Below, in pieces: positions 8,843-17,523 of a DNA stretch of 60,011 bases. The translations under genes were made by a program, and so were the position numbers. The notes under the pieces are model-generated. The model ran no database searches, had not been told where the DNA came from, and saw only the letters and a list, made by a program, of their open reading frames with translations. This DNA comes from Phycisphaera sp. (lineage in GTDB: Bacteria > Planctomycetota > Phycisphaerae > Phycisphaerales > Zrk34): assembly GCA_016125285.1 (NCBI GenBank), contig WGMA01000025.1, positions 1 to 60,011 of the forward strand, in the 5' to 3' direction. Positions within the stretch are counted from its first letter, which is position 1. The number at the start of each line of letters is the position of its first letter.

Positions 8843-10237
8843 TCACGTCAGCTGCAGGTAGAGGCGGTACGCCGTGCGCAGCGCGAGCGCCACCGTCAGC
8901 AGCACCGCCGCTCCGCACATCAGCGGCATCCACATCGGCACCATCGCCGACGATCGCCGCTTCGCCCGGATCGCCAGACCCAGCACCGCCACCGCCAGCA
9001 CCGGCACGCCCAGCACCGTCAGCGCCTGCGCGAACACGATCACGCCGATCGGATCGATCCCCGCCACCACGCTCAGCAGCGCCACCACCATGCCCACCGC
9101 CAGCGCGCCGGTCGTCATGACCTTCGGCCAGACGCCGTCGATCTTCGAGCCGAGGCCCAGCGCGTCGGAAAACAGCGTGCCGCCGATGATCGCGTTGATG
9201 ATGAACGGGTTGAACGCGCCGGCGAAGATGCCCACGCTGAACAGCAGCGTCGCCTTCCGCCCGAACGCCGGCTCGAGTTGCTGCGACACATCGGTGACGG
9301 TCTTAAGATCGCTCGGCTGGACGTGCCCGTGCAGCACCGCCGCGCTGGTCATCATGATCATCGCGCTGAGCACGCCCAGCGTCGTGATGCCGATCACCGA
9401 GTCCCGCATGCCCTGCTTCGCGTCGGCGATCTTCCAGCCTTTCTCGCGGACGAGGTACGCCTGGTAGAACGCGCCGGCGACGGAGAACGTCGTCATGATC
9501 ATGCCGAGCACCGTCAGCAGCGGATCGACGATGTGGCCGTCCTGCTCCGTGGGGATCAGCCCGCCGCTCGGCAGGCTCGGGATCAGCCCCTTGAACGCAT
9601 CGATGAGCGACGGGCGGGCGAAGATGAGGTTGGCGAGGAACGCCACGACCATCAGCATCACCATGCCCTTCATCAGCGACTCGAGCTTCTTGTAAAGGCC
9701 GCGCAGCGCGAAGAGGATCACGACGACGAACCCGTTGAAGCCGACGAGCACCAACGCCTTGATCATCTGCGCGTGCTGCAGCGCCGCGTCGCTGACGCCC
9801 TCCTGCCCATCGCGCGGCCAGTCGAACAGCGGCTCAAGCGCCGCGAGCACCGCGCCGTTGTTGCTCGTCTGGTAGCACGCGACGATCAGGAAGATGATCA
9901 GCCCGACGAATACCGTCGCCGGGCGACCGACGCTCGCGGCCAGCTCGTCGCACATCGACCCGTCGTGCAGGATGCCCAGGCGGGCGCACAGCGCGACCAT
10001 GCCGATCATGAACAGCACGGCGATCGCCAGCACCCACATCATGCCGTAGCCGTACTCCGTGCCGACCTTCGAGGAGATGAGGATGCTGCCGGGCCCGAGG
10101 ACGACGGACGCGACGATGATCGCCGGGCCGATCGCCGCGAGCCACGCCGTCGGGCCGCGACGCACGGGCGCAGCGACATCCCCCGGCGTGCCGCCGATCG
10201 CGGCGTCGCCGGGCGCGACCGTGGGTTCGTCACTCAT
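8843..10237 (-). CDS. Nramp-family transporter lacking canonical metal-binding motifs
   Basis: This 464-residue integral membrane protein has the overall pattern of the Nramp/MntH superfamily, with about 11 hydrophobic segments. The first helix segment reads VLGPGSI (residues 46-52) where metal-transporting Nramps have DPGN, so the metal-binding Asp and Asn are Gly and Ser. The helix normally carrying the MPH motif reads VAGAFYQAYLV here. Known family chemistry (Mn2+/Fe2+ with H+) is therefore doubtful. The gene overlaps nagA by eight bases (ATGAGTGA) and precedes nagB, so a role in amino-sugar uptake or in supplying a cofactor to that pathway is inferred from context only. Confidence 0.8.
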   Translation of the reverse strand: MSDEPTVAPGDAAIGGTPGDVAAPVRRGPTAWLAAIGPAIIVASVVLGPGSILISSKVGTEYGYGMMWVLAIAVLFMIGMVALCARLGILHDGSMCDELAASVGRPATVFVGLIIFLIVACYQTSNNGAVLAALEPLFDWPRDGQEGVSDAALQHAQMIKALVLVGFNGFVVVILFALRGLYKKLESLMKGMVMLMVVAFLANLIFARPSLIDAFKGLIPSLPSGGLIPTEQDGHIVDPLLTVLGMIMTTFSVAGAFYQAYLVREKGWKIADAKQGMRDSVIGITTLGVLSAMIMMTSAAVLHGHVQPSDLKTVTDVSQQLEPAFGRKATLLFSVGIFAGAFNPFIINAIIGGTLFSDALGLGSKIDGVWPKVMTTGALAVGMVVALLSVVAGIDPIGVIVFAQALTVLGVPVLAVAVLGLAIRAKRRSSAMVPMWMPLMCGAAVLLTVALALRTAYRLYLQLT

Positions 10238-11216
10238 GATTGGTCTCCATGCCCAGGCCCGCGAACGGCTCGACGCCGTCGTCCTCCAGGCCGATCGCCG
10301 CGCGCGGGTTCGTCCACGTCAGCCGGCGGATCGTCGCCGCGTCGAGGTGCATGCGGCGGCCGAGGTTCGCGGCGCTGGCCTCCATCGTGATGCACGACCC
10401 GGCCAGGTAACCGGTGTCGCCGTAGCGCGCCACGCAGTCGTCGCCGACCTCGAGCTCCATCCCGCCGAGCGTGTAGCTGCCGGGCCCCATCGACGCGGCC
10501 GCCATCGCGTCGCTGACGACGATGCACCGCTCGGGCGTGGCGCTGCGGAGGTAGTTGTTCAACGCGAACCACGGCACGTGCACGCCGTCGACGATCAGGC
10601 AGATCCAGAGCCGATCGGACAGGCTCAGCGCCCGCTGGATGATGTTGTCGTGTCGGTCGAGCGTCGCAGCGCAGCCGTTGCCGAGGTGCGTGAACATGCT
10701 CAGCCCCTCCTCCGCCGCCGCACGCAGCACCGCCAGCGGCGGGTCGCAGTGACCGGCCGAGACCGTCACCCCCGCGCCGACGAGATGCCGCGTCACCGCC
10801 AGACCGTCGTCGTGCTCCGGCGCCAGCGTCATCAGCCGCACGAGGCCCTCGCCGGCGTCGACCAGCCGCCGCGCGTCGTCGACCGTCGCGCGGCGCACGT
10901 GCTCCACGGGGTGGGCCCCGACGAAGCCGGGCGTGTCGCTGATGAACGGGCCCTCGACGTGGACGCCGCGTACCACGCGCCGCACGATTTCGCTGGACTG
11001 CACGAAGCGCGCCACCCGCGCGACCCGCTGCGTCATGTCCGCCAGGTCCGCCGTGATGATCGTCGCGAGGATGCCGCCGACGTGATCGTCCGCGAGCTGC
11101 TTGCACGCCATCTCGACCTGTTCGACCGACAGCTGCGGCGCGTTGAAATCGACGCCCGCGTAGCCGTTGACCTGCAGATCGAAGTACGGACCGGATGGAG
11201 TCGCGTGGGTGACCAA
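10230..11216 (-). CDS. nagA: N-acetylglucosamine-6-phosphate deacetylase
   Basis: This amidohydrolase-family enzyme should remove acetate from GlcNAc-6-phosphate to give the NagB substrate. Family motifs appear in order: DLQVNGYAG near the N-terminus, VEGPFIS (metal-ligand Glu), SAGHCDP and THLGNGC (His ligands), DGVHV, and VSDAMAAA with the catalytic Asp. The protein (328 residues) is shorter than typical NagA of about 380 because it begins almost at the barrel, so the small N-terminal beta-sandwich half is missing. The start is a TTG at 11216, chosen because GGAGG (11224-11228) sits seven bases upstream; a TTG at 11222 would be too close. First gene of the nag operon, with a putative operator just upstream. 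Confidence 0.88.
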   Translation of the reverse strand: MVTHATPSGPYFDLQVNGYAGVDFNAPQLSVEQVEMACKQLADDHVGGILATIITADLADMTQRVARVARFVQSSEIVRRVVRGVHVEGPFISDTPGFVGAHPVEHVRRATVDDARRLVDAGEGLVRLMTLAPEHDDGLAVTRHLVGAGVTVSAGHCDPPLAVLRAAAEEGLSMFTHLGNGCAATLDRHDNIIQRALSLSDRLWICLIVDGVHVPWFALNNYLRSATPERCIVVSDAMAAASMGPGSYTLGGMELEVGDDCVARYGDTGYLAGSCITMEASAANLGRRMHLDAATIRRLTWTNPRAAIGLEDDGVEPFAGLGMETNHE

Positions 11217-11242
11217 GGGCAAACCTCCGCTCTTTGTAGCGA

Positions 11243-11259
11243 ATTACACGTGACATCAT
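11243..11259 (-). promoter_or_regulatory. Putative operator and -10 region of the nagA operon
   Basis: The plus strand reads ATTACACGTGACATCAT. It matches 16 of 17 bases of a site before the Gfo/Idh gene (12480-12496, opposite strand) and has the same orientation relative to its gene. The core CACGTG is a dyad with a central CG step, as is usual for LacI-family operators. On the nagA strand a TATGAT -10-like box overlaps it. It lies 27-43 nt before the nagA start. Confidence 0.55.
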
Positions 11260-11321
11260 ACGATAGCAGTCGTCGCCGCCGCTGTCCACCCCGTCCGATG
11301 ATTCTGTGTAGCGCCGCCGCG

Positions 11322-12356
11322 TCAGGTCGATTCGCGGACGATCAGCAGCGGCTGGATCGTCACGGTTTCGGCGACGGCTTCGTGCTCTTCGACCATCCGA
11401 CCGAGCAGGTCGATCGCCGCCGAGGCGTACGCCGCGTGGCTCTGGTCGATGCTCGTGAGGCCCGGCTCGATGACCTCGGCGATGTCGAGGTTGTCGTAGC
11501 CGATCATCGCCACGTCGTCGGGTACACGCACGCCCTGCGCCTTCATCCGCTTCATCAGCCGCACGGCCCACACGTCGTTGGGCGCGATGATCGCGTCGGC
11601 CCGACGCTCGTTGACCAGCACGTCGATGCACCGGTCGATCGTCTGAGGATCCGGCGTCGCGGTGGGCGACTCGGCGGACCAGACCAGCGACGCCTCGACG
11701 TCGCGGTTGCGTGAGCGGTGCGCGTTGGCGTAGCCCTGGCGACGCGCCTCGCACAGCGCGTCTTCCTCGTTCCACAGCAGCATCGCCACGCGGTTTCGGC
11801 CGCGGTCGATCAGGTGCCCCGCCGCCTGGTAGATCGCGTCGGTCGTGTCGACGCGGATGCACGATCCGCCCTCAATCAGGGGTTTTCCGTGCATGACCAG
11901 GTTGGGCCGACCGGCGAGCGTCTGCCGCAGTTCCTCGCGGTAGCTGCGCATGAGGTCGAGCAGGCAGAGGACGCCGTCGACGCCGCGCGCCGCGAAGTCG
12001 TCGAGGTAGGTGATCAGGCCGGACGGCTCGCTGTGCACCTGCCCGATCATCAGGCGGTAGCCGCGCCGGCTCGCCTCGGACTCGATGGCCGCGAGGCGGT
12101 TGTACATGACGGGGGTGTTCACGGTGTCGAGCACGACGCCGATCATCTGGCTGCGCGCCCCGCGGAGCTGCTGGGCGGCGAGGTTGGGGCGGTAGTTCAT
12201 CCGCCGGGCAATCTTGAGGATCTTCTCCCGCGTGTCGTCGGCGATGCGGACGTGCTTGCCGCCCGAGCCGTTGAGCACGTGACCGACAGCGACCCGCGAG
12301 ACCCCCGCCTCGCGCGCGATATCCACCAATCGAACTGGCGACCGACCCGGTGACAT
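11322..12356 (-). CDS. LacI-family transcriptional regulator
   Basis: The 344-residue product has an N-terminal LacI helix-turn-helix (residues 9-30, DIAREAGVSRVAVGHVLNG), a hinge segment ending near RPNLAAQQLRG, and a periplasmic-binding-protein-like effector domain (SQMIGVVLDT to the C-terminus, with PDDVAMIGYDNLDIAEVI typical of the family). It is encoded between the nagA operon and the divergent Gfo/Idh gene, and both have the same 17-bp motif over their promoters. The simplest reading is a local repressor of both units, with the inducer an amino-sugar phosphate or a related sugar; the ligand is inferred. Effector-domain residues cannot be matched to a known sugar by eye. Confidence 0.9.
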   Translation of the reverse strand: MSPGRSPVRLVDIAREAGVSRVAVGHVLNGSGGKHVRIADDTREKILKIARRMNYRPNLAAQQLRGARSQMIGVVLDTVNTPVMYNRLAAIESEASRRGYRLMIGQVHSEPSGLITYLDDFAARGVDGVLCLLDLMRSYREELRQTLAGRPNLVMHGKPLIEGGSCIRVDTTDAIYQAAGHLIDRGRNRVAMLLWNEEDALCEARRQGYANAHRSRNRDVEASLVWSAESPTATPDPQTIDRCIDVLVNERRADAIIAPNDVWAVRLMKRMKAQGVRVPDDVAMIGYDNLDIAEVIEPGLTSIDQSHAAYASAAIDLLGRMVEEHEAVAETVTIQPLLIVREST

Positions 12357-12452
12357 CCCGGCGTACTCCGTACGAAAGTAGAGCCAAACCCAATGATAAC
12401 AAAGACTCGCGTGTTGCGCCGACGTTGTGACGCATGATTTGGCGACGAATGT

Positions 12453-12496
12453 TTGACCGCACCGTCGAGCCCGGCTACCATGATGTCACGTGCAAT
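12453..12496 (+). promoter_or_regulatory. Promoter with overlapping putative LacI operator before Gfo/Idh gene
   Basis: TTGACC (12453-12458), a 17-nt spacer and TACCAT (12476-12481) form a good sigma-70-type promoter. The 17-bp motif ATGATGTCACGTGCAAT (12480-12496) begins at the end of the -10 box and covers the expected start point. That placement suits a repressor, and the motif matches the nagA site at 16 of 17 bases. Confidence 0.6.
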
Positions 12497-12513
12497 CCAA
12501 CGGAGAATCGTTC

Positions 12514-13950
12514 ATGCACCAGCTCAGCCGCCGTCGTTTCGTTATGGGATCACTCGCCGCGAGCGCACTTTCGCTGGCGCCCCGCTCGCGCGTGCTCGGA
12601 GCCAACGACGACATTCGCGTCGCGATCATCGGCAACGGCAACAAGGGCAATCAGCACATCGGCATGTTCAAGAAGCTGCCGGGCGTGCGCGTGGTCGGCC
12701 TGTGCGACGCCGACTCGGCGCGTGTCAGCGAAGCCGCGACCAAGCACTTCGGCGGCGACGTGACGCAGCACGCGGACCTGCGCGAGGTGCTCGACCGCAA
12801 GGACGTCGACGCGGTGTGCGTCGCGACGCCCAACCACTGGCACGCGCTGGCGACGATCTGGGCGTGCCAGGCGGGCAAGGACGTCTACGTCGAAAAGCCG
12901 GTCGCTCACGACATCTGGGAAGGTCGGCAGATGATCGCCGCGGCGCGCAAGTACGATCGCGTCGTGCAGGCGGGCACGCAGCGGCGCAGCGATCCGGGCT
13001 GGCAGGAAGTGGTACGCATCATGCGTGCGGGGGAGCTTGGGCGCATCCAGCGGGTGCGGTTGCCGTTCTACAGCCTGCGCGGGTCGATCGGGCACGTCGA
13101 CCACGCGCAGGCTGTCCCGGCGACGGTCGATTACAACCTTTGGGCCGGGCCCGCGCCCACCTCGCCGATCACGCGCAAGCAGTTCCACTACGACTGGCAC
13201 TGGTTCTGGGAGACGGGCAACGGCGAGCTCGGCAACAACGGGCCGCACATCCTCGATCTGGCGCGGTGGATCATCGGCGCCGACGCGCTGCCGCCGCGTG
13301 TGATCAGCGTGGGCGGTCGCTTCGGCTGGGCCGACGACGGCCAGACGCCCAACACGCACGTGGTGTTCTACGACTACGCGCCGGCGCCGGTGATCATCGA
13401 GATCCGCAATCTCCCGGCCAAACCCGGCCAGCGCACGTCGGACAACTACCTCGGTGTGCGCAGCGGCGTGATCGTCGAGTGCGAGCACGGCAGCTTCCGC
13501 GGCCTGGCTGGCGGCGCGATCTACGACAACGACGGCAAACGCGTGCGCACCATCGACGGCGACAGCGGCCGCGATCACCAGGCGAACTTCATCGCGGCCG
13601 TGCGCTCGCGGAAGCGCAGCGACCTGAACTGCGAGATCGCCGAGGGACACCTGTCGACCGCCCTGTGCCTGATCGGCAACATCAGCCATCTCACCGGATC
13701 GCAGAGCACGCCGGAAGTCGTCAGGGAATCCGTTAAGGCCAGCCCCGTGATGAGCGACGCGGCCGGTCGCATGATCGAGCACCTCGCGTTGCACGAGCGT
13801 CCCAACGCCGACGAGCGTCTCGTGCTCGGCGCGGCGTTGGAGATCGACCCGGCGAAGCAGGCGTTCGCCAACACGCCGGAGGCCGCGGCGGCGAACGGCC
13901 TGCTGCGTCGCACGTACCGCGATCCGTTCGTGATCCCCGACGCGGTCTGA
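12514..13950 (+). CDS. Tat-exported Gfo/Idh/MocA family oxidoreductase
   Basis: This is a 478-residue NAD(P)-dependent oxidoreductase. The start at 12514 is preferred over a GTG at 12490 because GGAG lies about nine bases before it and a twin-arginine leader (SRRRFVM, residues 5-11, then an Ala/Leu core) follows directly. The Rossmann fold shows GNGNKGNQH near residue 40, and EKPVAHD near residue 127 carries the conserved catalytic-site lysine. Members act on pyranoses, inositols or glycosidic bonds; the exact substrate is unknown. Planctomycetes carry many Tat-exported paralogues presumed to work on polysaccharide fragments outside the cytoplasm. The gene is divergent from the LacI gene and shares its operator motif with nagA, so it probably belongs to the amino-sugar regulon. 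Confidence 0.88.
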   Translation: MHQLSRRRFVMGSLAASALSLAPRSRVLGANDDIRVAIIGNGNKGNQHIGMFKKLPGVRVVGLCDADSARVSEAATKHFGGDVTQHADLREVLDRKDVDAVCVATPNHWHALATIWACQAGKDVYVEKPVAHDIWEGRQMIAAARKYDRVVQAGTQRRSDPGWQEVVRIMRAGELGRIQRVRLPFYSLRGSIGHVDHAQAVPATVDYNLWAGPAPTSPITRKQFHYDWHWFWETGNGELGNNGPHILDLARWIIGADALPPRVISVGGRFGWADDGQTPNTHVVFYDYAPAPVIIEIRNLPAKPGQRTSDNYLGVRSGVIVECEHGSFRGLAGGAIYDNDGKRVRTIDGDSGRDHQANFIAAVRSRKRSDLNCEIAEGHLSTALCLIGNISHLTGSQSTPEVVRESVKASPVMSDAAGRMIEHLALHERPNADERLVLGAALEIDPAKQAFANTPEAAAANGLLRRTYRDPFVIPDAV

Positions 13951-14175
13951 CGCCCCGCCGGGCGGTGTTTCAATTTATAGAATCGCACCGACGCAGCGGC
14001 ATCGGTTCCCGGGGTTACAAACGTCAACCGCTCAATAGTTCCGCGTGGCGCGATCGCTGCCGGGATCACGCCTGGTGCGGCTGGATTTCGATGAGTTGAG
14101 AAGCCGCGACGGGCCTGCTACCCTCCGTAGACCTGTCGTTCAAACTTACTCAGCTATCGATCAACGGAGCCCGGC

Positions 14176-14613
14176 ATGCCCAATATCGCCACGATTCTGA
14201 AGGACGAGATCGCACGCGTCGCCCGCAAGGAGATCAAGCGTCAGACCGCCACGCTGCAGAAGCAGTCGGCGCAGTACCGACGCGACGTCGCGGAGCTCAA
14301 GCGGCAGGTGTCGGACCTTCAGAAGCGTCTGAGTTTCATCGAGAACCAGGAGAAGCGTCGGCTGGCCAATAGCGCGCCGATCGAGAAGGCCGACGAGGTG
14401 CGCTACTCGCCGAAGTGGGTCGCCCGTCACCGCGCTAAGCTGGGGCTCTCGGCGGAGAACTACGGCAAACTCGTGGGCGTGTCGGGGCTGACGATCTACA
14501 ACTGGGAGGCGGGCAAGAGTCGGCCGCGCAAGAAGCAGTTGGCCGGCTGGGCCTCGGTGCGCAACCTCGGCAAGCGTGAGGCGCTCAAGCGGCTCGAACT
14601 GCTTGAAGGCTGA
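14176..14613 (+). CDS. Coiled-coil plus helix-turn-helix DNA-binding protein
   Basis: The 145-residue product has a highly charged N-terminal coiled coil (about residues 5-65, heptad-like KRQTATLQKQ...LKRQVSDLQKRL). A C-terminal XRE/Cro-type helix-turn-helix follows (about 80-120; LGLSAENYGKLVGVSGLTIYNW), with a basic RPRKKQ tail. GGAG six bases before ATG 14176 supports the start. Such proteins probably dimerise through the coiled coil and bind DNA. No neighbour reveals the target; it stands alone with more than 100 nt on each side and may be a chromatin-like or silencing factor (inference). Confidence 0.75.
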   Translation: MPNIATILKDEIARVARKEIKRQTATLQKQSAQYRRDVAELKRQVSDLQKRLSFIENQEKRRLANSAPIEKADEVRYSPKWVARHRAKLGLSAENYGKLVGVSGLTIYNWEAGKSRPRKKQLAGWASVRNLGKREALKRLELLEG

Positions 14614-14714
14614 TCGGCCACACCCGACGACCGCGCGACCGACCGATATCCCGCGGCAACTTTTCGGGCTCTGCCGCGTTGAATTGACGGAACACCACGC
14701 GCAGGGAGCCGGGC

Positions 14715-15878
14715 ATGCGATCACGTCATTATGTCACGTCGGGGTTGCTCATCATCGCGGTCGCGTGGTCGGTGACGGGCGGGTTACGCGCCGGTGACAC
14801 GAGCGTCACGGCGCTGCGCACGCCGAACGACGGTATTCAGCCGCAGGCGGTTGTCGACGGGGACACCGTTCACCTGATCTATTTCAGCGGTGACCCGCAG
14901 GCGGGCGACGTGTACTACGTGCGGTCGCGCGACTGGGGCGGCACGTGGTCGACGCCGGTGCGTGTCAACAGCACGCCCGGCGCGGCGATCGCGATGGGCA
15001 ACGTGCGCGGCGCACATCTGGCGATCGGGCGCGACGGTCGCGCGCACGTGGCATGGATGGGTTCGAACAAGACACACGCGAAGAGCGACCCGGCGCCGAT
15101 GCTGTACGCCCGGCTTAACGACAGGGGCGACGCGTTCGAGGCGCAGCGCAACGTGATGACCAGCACCGTCGGGCTCGACGGCGGCGGTTCGATCGCGGCG
15201 GACGACACCGGGCGGGTGTGGGTCACGTGGCACGGCCGACCGCCGAACGCGCAGACCGAGGAGGCGAACCGCACGGTGTGGGTCGCGCGCAGCACGGACG
15301 ACGGCCAGACGTTTTCACCGGAGCGTCCGGCCGACCCGAGCCCCGCGGGCGCGTGCGGGTGCTGCGGCATGCGGGCGATGGCGGCGAACGGGCGGCTGTA
15401 CCTGCTCTATCGCACGGCCGAGCCGTCGCTCGAACGCAACATCCGCCTGCTCGTCTCGACGGACGGCGGCGAGCGGTTCAGGTCATCGACGCTGTCGAGC
15501 TGGAAGGTCGGCAAGTGCCCGATGAGCACGGCGGCGATCGTGCAGGGGCCGAAGCGCACCGCGGTGGTCGCGTTCGAGTCGCAGGACCGCGTGATGTACG
15601 GCGTGGCGGACGACCGCGGGCAGGTCGGTCGCGTCATCGAGCCGCGGACGAAGCGTGGGCCGAAACATCCGGTCGCGGTCGCCGACGCGCAGGGCCGCGT
15701 GCTGATGGCGTGGACCGAAGGCATGGCGTGGAACCGCGGCGGCGACGTGGCGTGGCAGGTGTTCGACGCCGAGGGCCGCCCGGTGAGCGGCGCCGAGGGC
15801 CGACGCGACGGCGTGCCCGCGTGGAGCGTCATCACCGCGTTCGCCGCTCCCGACGGCCGCTTCTTCATCGTCTACTGA
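14715..15878 (+). CDS. Secreted sialidase-like (BNR/Asp-box) six-bladed propeller protein
   Basis: The 387-residue protein starts with a signal peptide (cleavage near GGLRAG) and carries Asp-box repeats of the S-x-D-x-G-x-T-W type: SRDWGGTW, STDDGQTF and STDGGERF. This is the fold of exo-alpha-sialidases and related glycan-binding propellers. I cannot locate the full arginine triad and Tyr/Glu pair, so sialidase activity is unproven. A Cys cluster ACGCCGM and a later GKCPMS are unusual and could bind metal or form disulphides between blades. It converges on the PhoD gene with only ten bases between stops. A role in using host or algal glycans fits the SASA esterase and nag genes nearby but is inference. 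Confidence 0.7.
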   Translation: MRSRHYVTSGLLIIAVAWSVTGGLRAGDTSVTALRTPNDGIQPQAVVDGDTVHLIYFSGDPQAGDVYYVRSRDWGGTWSTPVRVNSTPGAAIAMGNVRGAHLAIGRDGRAHVAWMGSNKTHAKSDPAPMLYARLNDRGDAFEAQRNVMTSTVGLDGGGSIAADDTGRVWVTWHGRPPNAQTEEANRTVWVARSTDDGQTFSPERPADPSPAGACGCCGMRAMAANGRLYLLYRTAEPSLERNIRLLVSTDGGERFRSSTLSSWKVGKCPMSTAAIVQGPKRTAVVAFESQDRVMYGVADDRGQVGRVIEPRTKRGPKHPVAVADAQGRVLMAWTEGMAWNRGGDVAWQVFDAEGRPVSGAEGRRDGVPAWSVITAFAAPDGRFFIVY

Positions 15879-15888
15879 GCGCCGCGTG

Positions 15889-17313
15889 TCACTTCTTCGG
15901 CGACTCGAGCTGGCTGTGCTTCAGCGGGAAGCTGTGGATGACCTCGCCGTCGATGCCGATGCACTCGAAGGTCATCGTCGGGTCGGCCTGCGTCAGATCA
16001 AACTTCAGCAGCCCGTAGAAGTTGCCCTTGTTGTACGAGAACAACGCTTCCTTTTTCGTGGGGTGCGTGTGATCGTTGGTCATCTTCGACGTCTCGAACT
16101 CGTAGAGGTCGTAGCCGTTGGGCCGTTCGATCCTGTAGATGTCAGTGCGGTGTCGGTCGGCGGAGATGAGGATGACGCCGCCGAGCTTTGCGGTGTCGAT
16201 GAGGTCGAGGATCTCGTCGCGTTCCTTCATGACTCCGGACCACGAATCCTTGCCGCCCTTGTCGGCGAACTCGGTCCACAGCGTGCCGGACGCGATGACC
16301 TTGAACGTCGCGGTCGACGCCTTGAGCCTGTCGAGCAGCCACTTCTTCTGCACGGGTCCGAGCATTGTGCCGCTCTTGAAGTCGCGGTAGTACCGGCCGT
16401 CGGTCATGAAGAAATCGACGTCGCCGATGCTGAAATCGAACCAGCAGCCGGGCTGCTCGGGTCCGCCGCCGTACGCGGGGTTGTTCCAGTTCTCGGTGAA
16501 CACCTTCCAGACCGGCAGCTTCCACGCGGGCTTGAACCTGTCGGGCCCGCCCGCCGAGTCGTTCGCGCCGAAGTCGTGGTCGTCCCAGATCGAGTAGACC
16601 GACGTCTGCGAGGTCATGCGGCGGAACTCGGGGCGCAACTGACGCCGGTAGTACATCGCGCGCTGCTTGCCGCGCCAGTCGGGCTCGTCGATGTAGATGT
16701 TGTCGCCGAGGAACAGGAACCCCTGCGGGTGCGCCGACGCGACGGTGTCCCACATGCGTTCCTTGTCGGGCATGTAGCGACACCCGCCGCCGAACCCGAC
16801 GCTGAACGCGACCTTCTGATCGCGCGTCGGGTGTGTGCGGAACTTCGGCTTCAAGTCGCCCAGCGCACTCTTGCCGTCGACGAGCACGTCGTACGTGTAC
16901 TGCGTCCAGGGCTTGAGCCCGTCGATCGACAGCACCGCCGTGTAGTCGCCGTCCGCCTTCGTCTCCACCACCGCCGACTTGCCCGCGCCGTCGACGACCA
17001 CCTGCACCTTCGCCGGGTGCGCCGTCCGCACCCACACCTTCGCCGACGTCGGCGTCACGCACCCGAGCATCGGGCCGCTGAACAGACGCAGGTCGTACTT
17101 GTCGACCAGCGCGTTGAACTTCGGGTCGTCCTGCAGGCTCGCCAGCGACGCGTCGGGGTCCTTCGAGCCGTACAGCGTCTCGATGAGATACGGGTCGACC
17201 TCGCCGAGCACGGGCGTTTCGGCGGGCGTGATGACCGGCGGCTTGGCGAACGCGCCGACGGCGGCGGCCGTCATAACGATCAGGCCAACGACTCTAAAGG
17301 ATGGATAACGCAA
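15889..17313 (-). CDS. phoD: Secreted PhoD-family alkaline phosphatase/phosphodiesterase
   Basis: This protein of about 474 residues hydrolyses phosphate mono- or diesters outside the cytoplasm. A TTG at 17313 is taken as start because it is followed by a signal-peptide-like segment (LRYPSFRVVGLIVMTAAAV, cleavage near AFAKP) and preceded by GAGG ten bases upstream; the open frame continues further up without a leader. An Fn3-like PhoD N-terminal domain (GCVTPTSAKVWVRT) is followed by the metallophosphatase core: FGGGCRYMP, FLGDNIYID, WDDHDFGAND and ISADRHRTDIY, which supply the metal-binding Asp and His. It is divergent from the SASA esterase gene, with a 230-nt AT-rich control region between them containing a third copy of the operator motif. 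Confidence 0.85.
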   Translation of the reverse strand: MRYPSFRVVGLIVMTAAAVGAFAKPPVITPAETPVLGEVDPYLIETLYGSKDPDASLASLQDDPKFNALVDKYDLRLFSGPMLGCVTPTSAKVWVRTAHPAKVQVVVDGAGKSAVVETKADGDYTAVLSIDGLKPWTQYTYDVLVDGKSALGDLKPKFRTHPTRDQKVAFSVGFGGGCRYMPDKERMWDTVASAHPQGFLFLGDNIYIDEPDWRGKQRAMYYRRQLRPEFRRMTSQTSVYSIWDDHDFGANDSAGGPDRFKPAWKLPVWKVFTENWNNPAYGGGPEQPGCWFDFSIGDVDFFMTDGRYYRDFKSGTMLGPVQKKWLLDRLKASTATFKVIASGTLWTEFADKGGKDSWSGVMKERDEILDLIDTAKLGGVILISADRHRTDIYRIERPNGYDLYEFETSKMTNDHTHPTKKEALFSYNKGNFYGLLKFDLTQADPTMTFECIGIDGEVIHSFPLKHSQLESPKK

Positions 17314-17470
17314 GATGATCGAGCCTCGTGCGGGAGTGAGGGAAGTCGCCGCGTCGTCCGGCCGCGGCGTGGGCCGACGTGGTCCACAGTATGATAACGT
17401 CGCAGGTCGGCCGGGGGCTTGCCGCCGAGCGGAAACCAATCGTCGGTGAAAAAATAAATTCTCGATAAGC

Positions 17471-17487
17471 GTAACCCGTGACATCGT
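17471..17487 (-). promoter_or_regulatory. Third, weaker copy of the nagA/Gfo-Idh operator motif
   Basis: The segment matches 13 of 17 positions of the motif at 11243 and 12480, including an uninterrupted CGTGACATC. It lies between divergent phoD and the SASA esterase gene. TGACAT (17479-17484) is also mirrored by ATGTCA at 17500-17505, so a different dyad-binding factor is possible. Confidence 0.35.
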
Positions 17488-17523
17488 ACACACAATCATA
17501 TGTCAGGCCCGCGGGCAACGGGC

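Noticed and set aside
6965-10390. Plus-strand open frame of more than 1100 codons opposite the kinase and nag genes
   Set aside because: It is a high-GC shadow frame with Arg-rich composition and no motif; the minus-strand genes have clear active sites and ribosome-binding sites.
13951-14175. Terminator after the Gfo/Idh gene
   Set aside because: A short GC dyad is followed by TTTCAATTT, but the stem is only four base pairs, too weak to call. Nothing else is clear in this spacer.
14736-14752. Fourth copy of the LacI-like motif at the start of the sialidase-like gene
   Set aside because: ATGTCACGT matches nine bases only, lies inside the coding region after the start codon, and the flanks do not fit.
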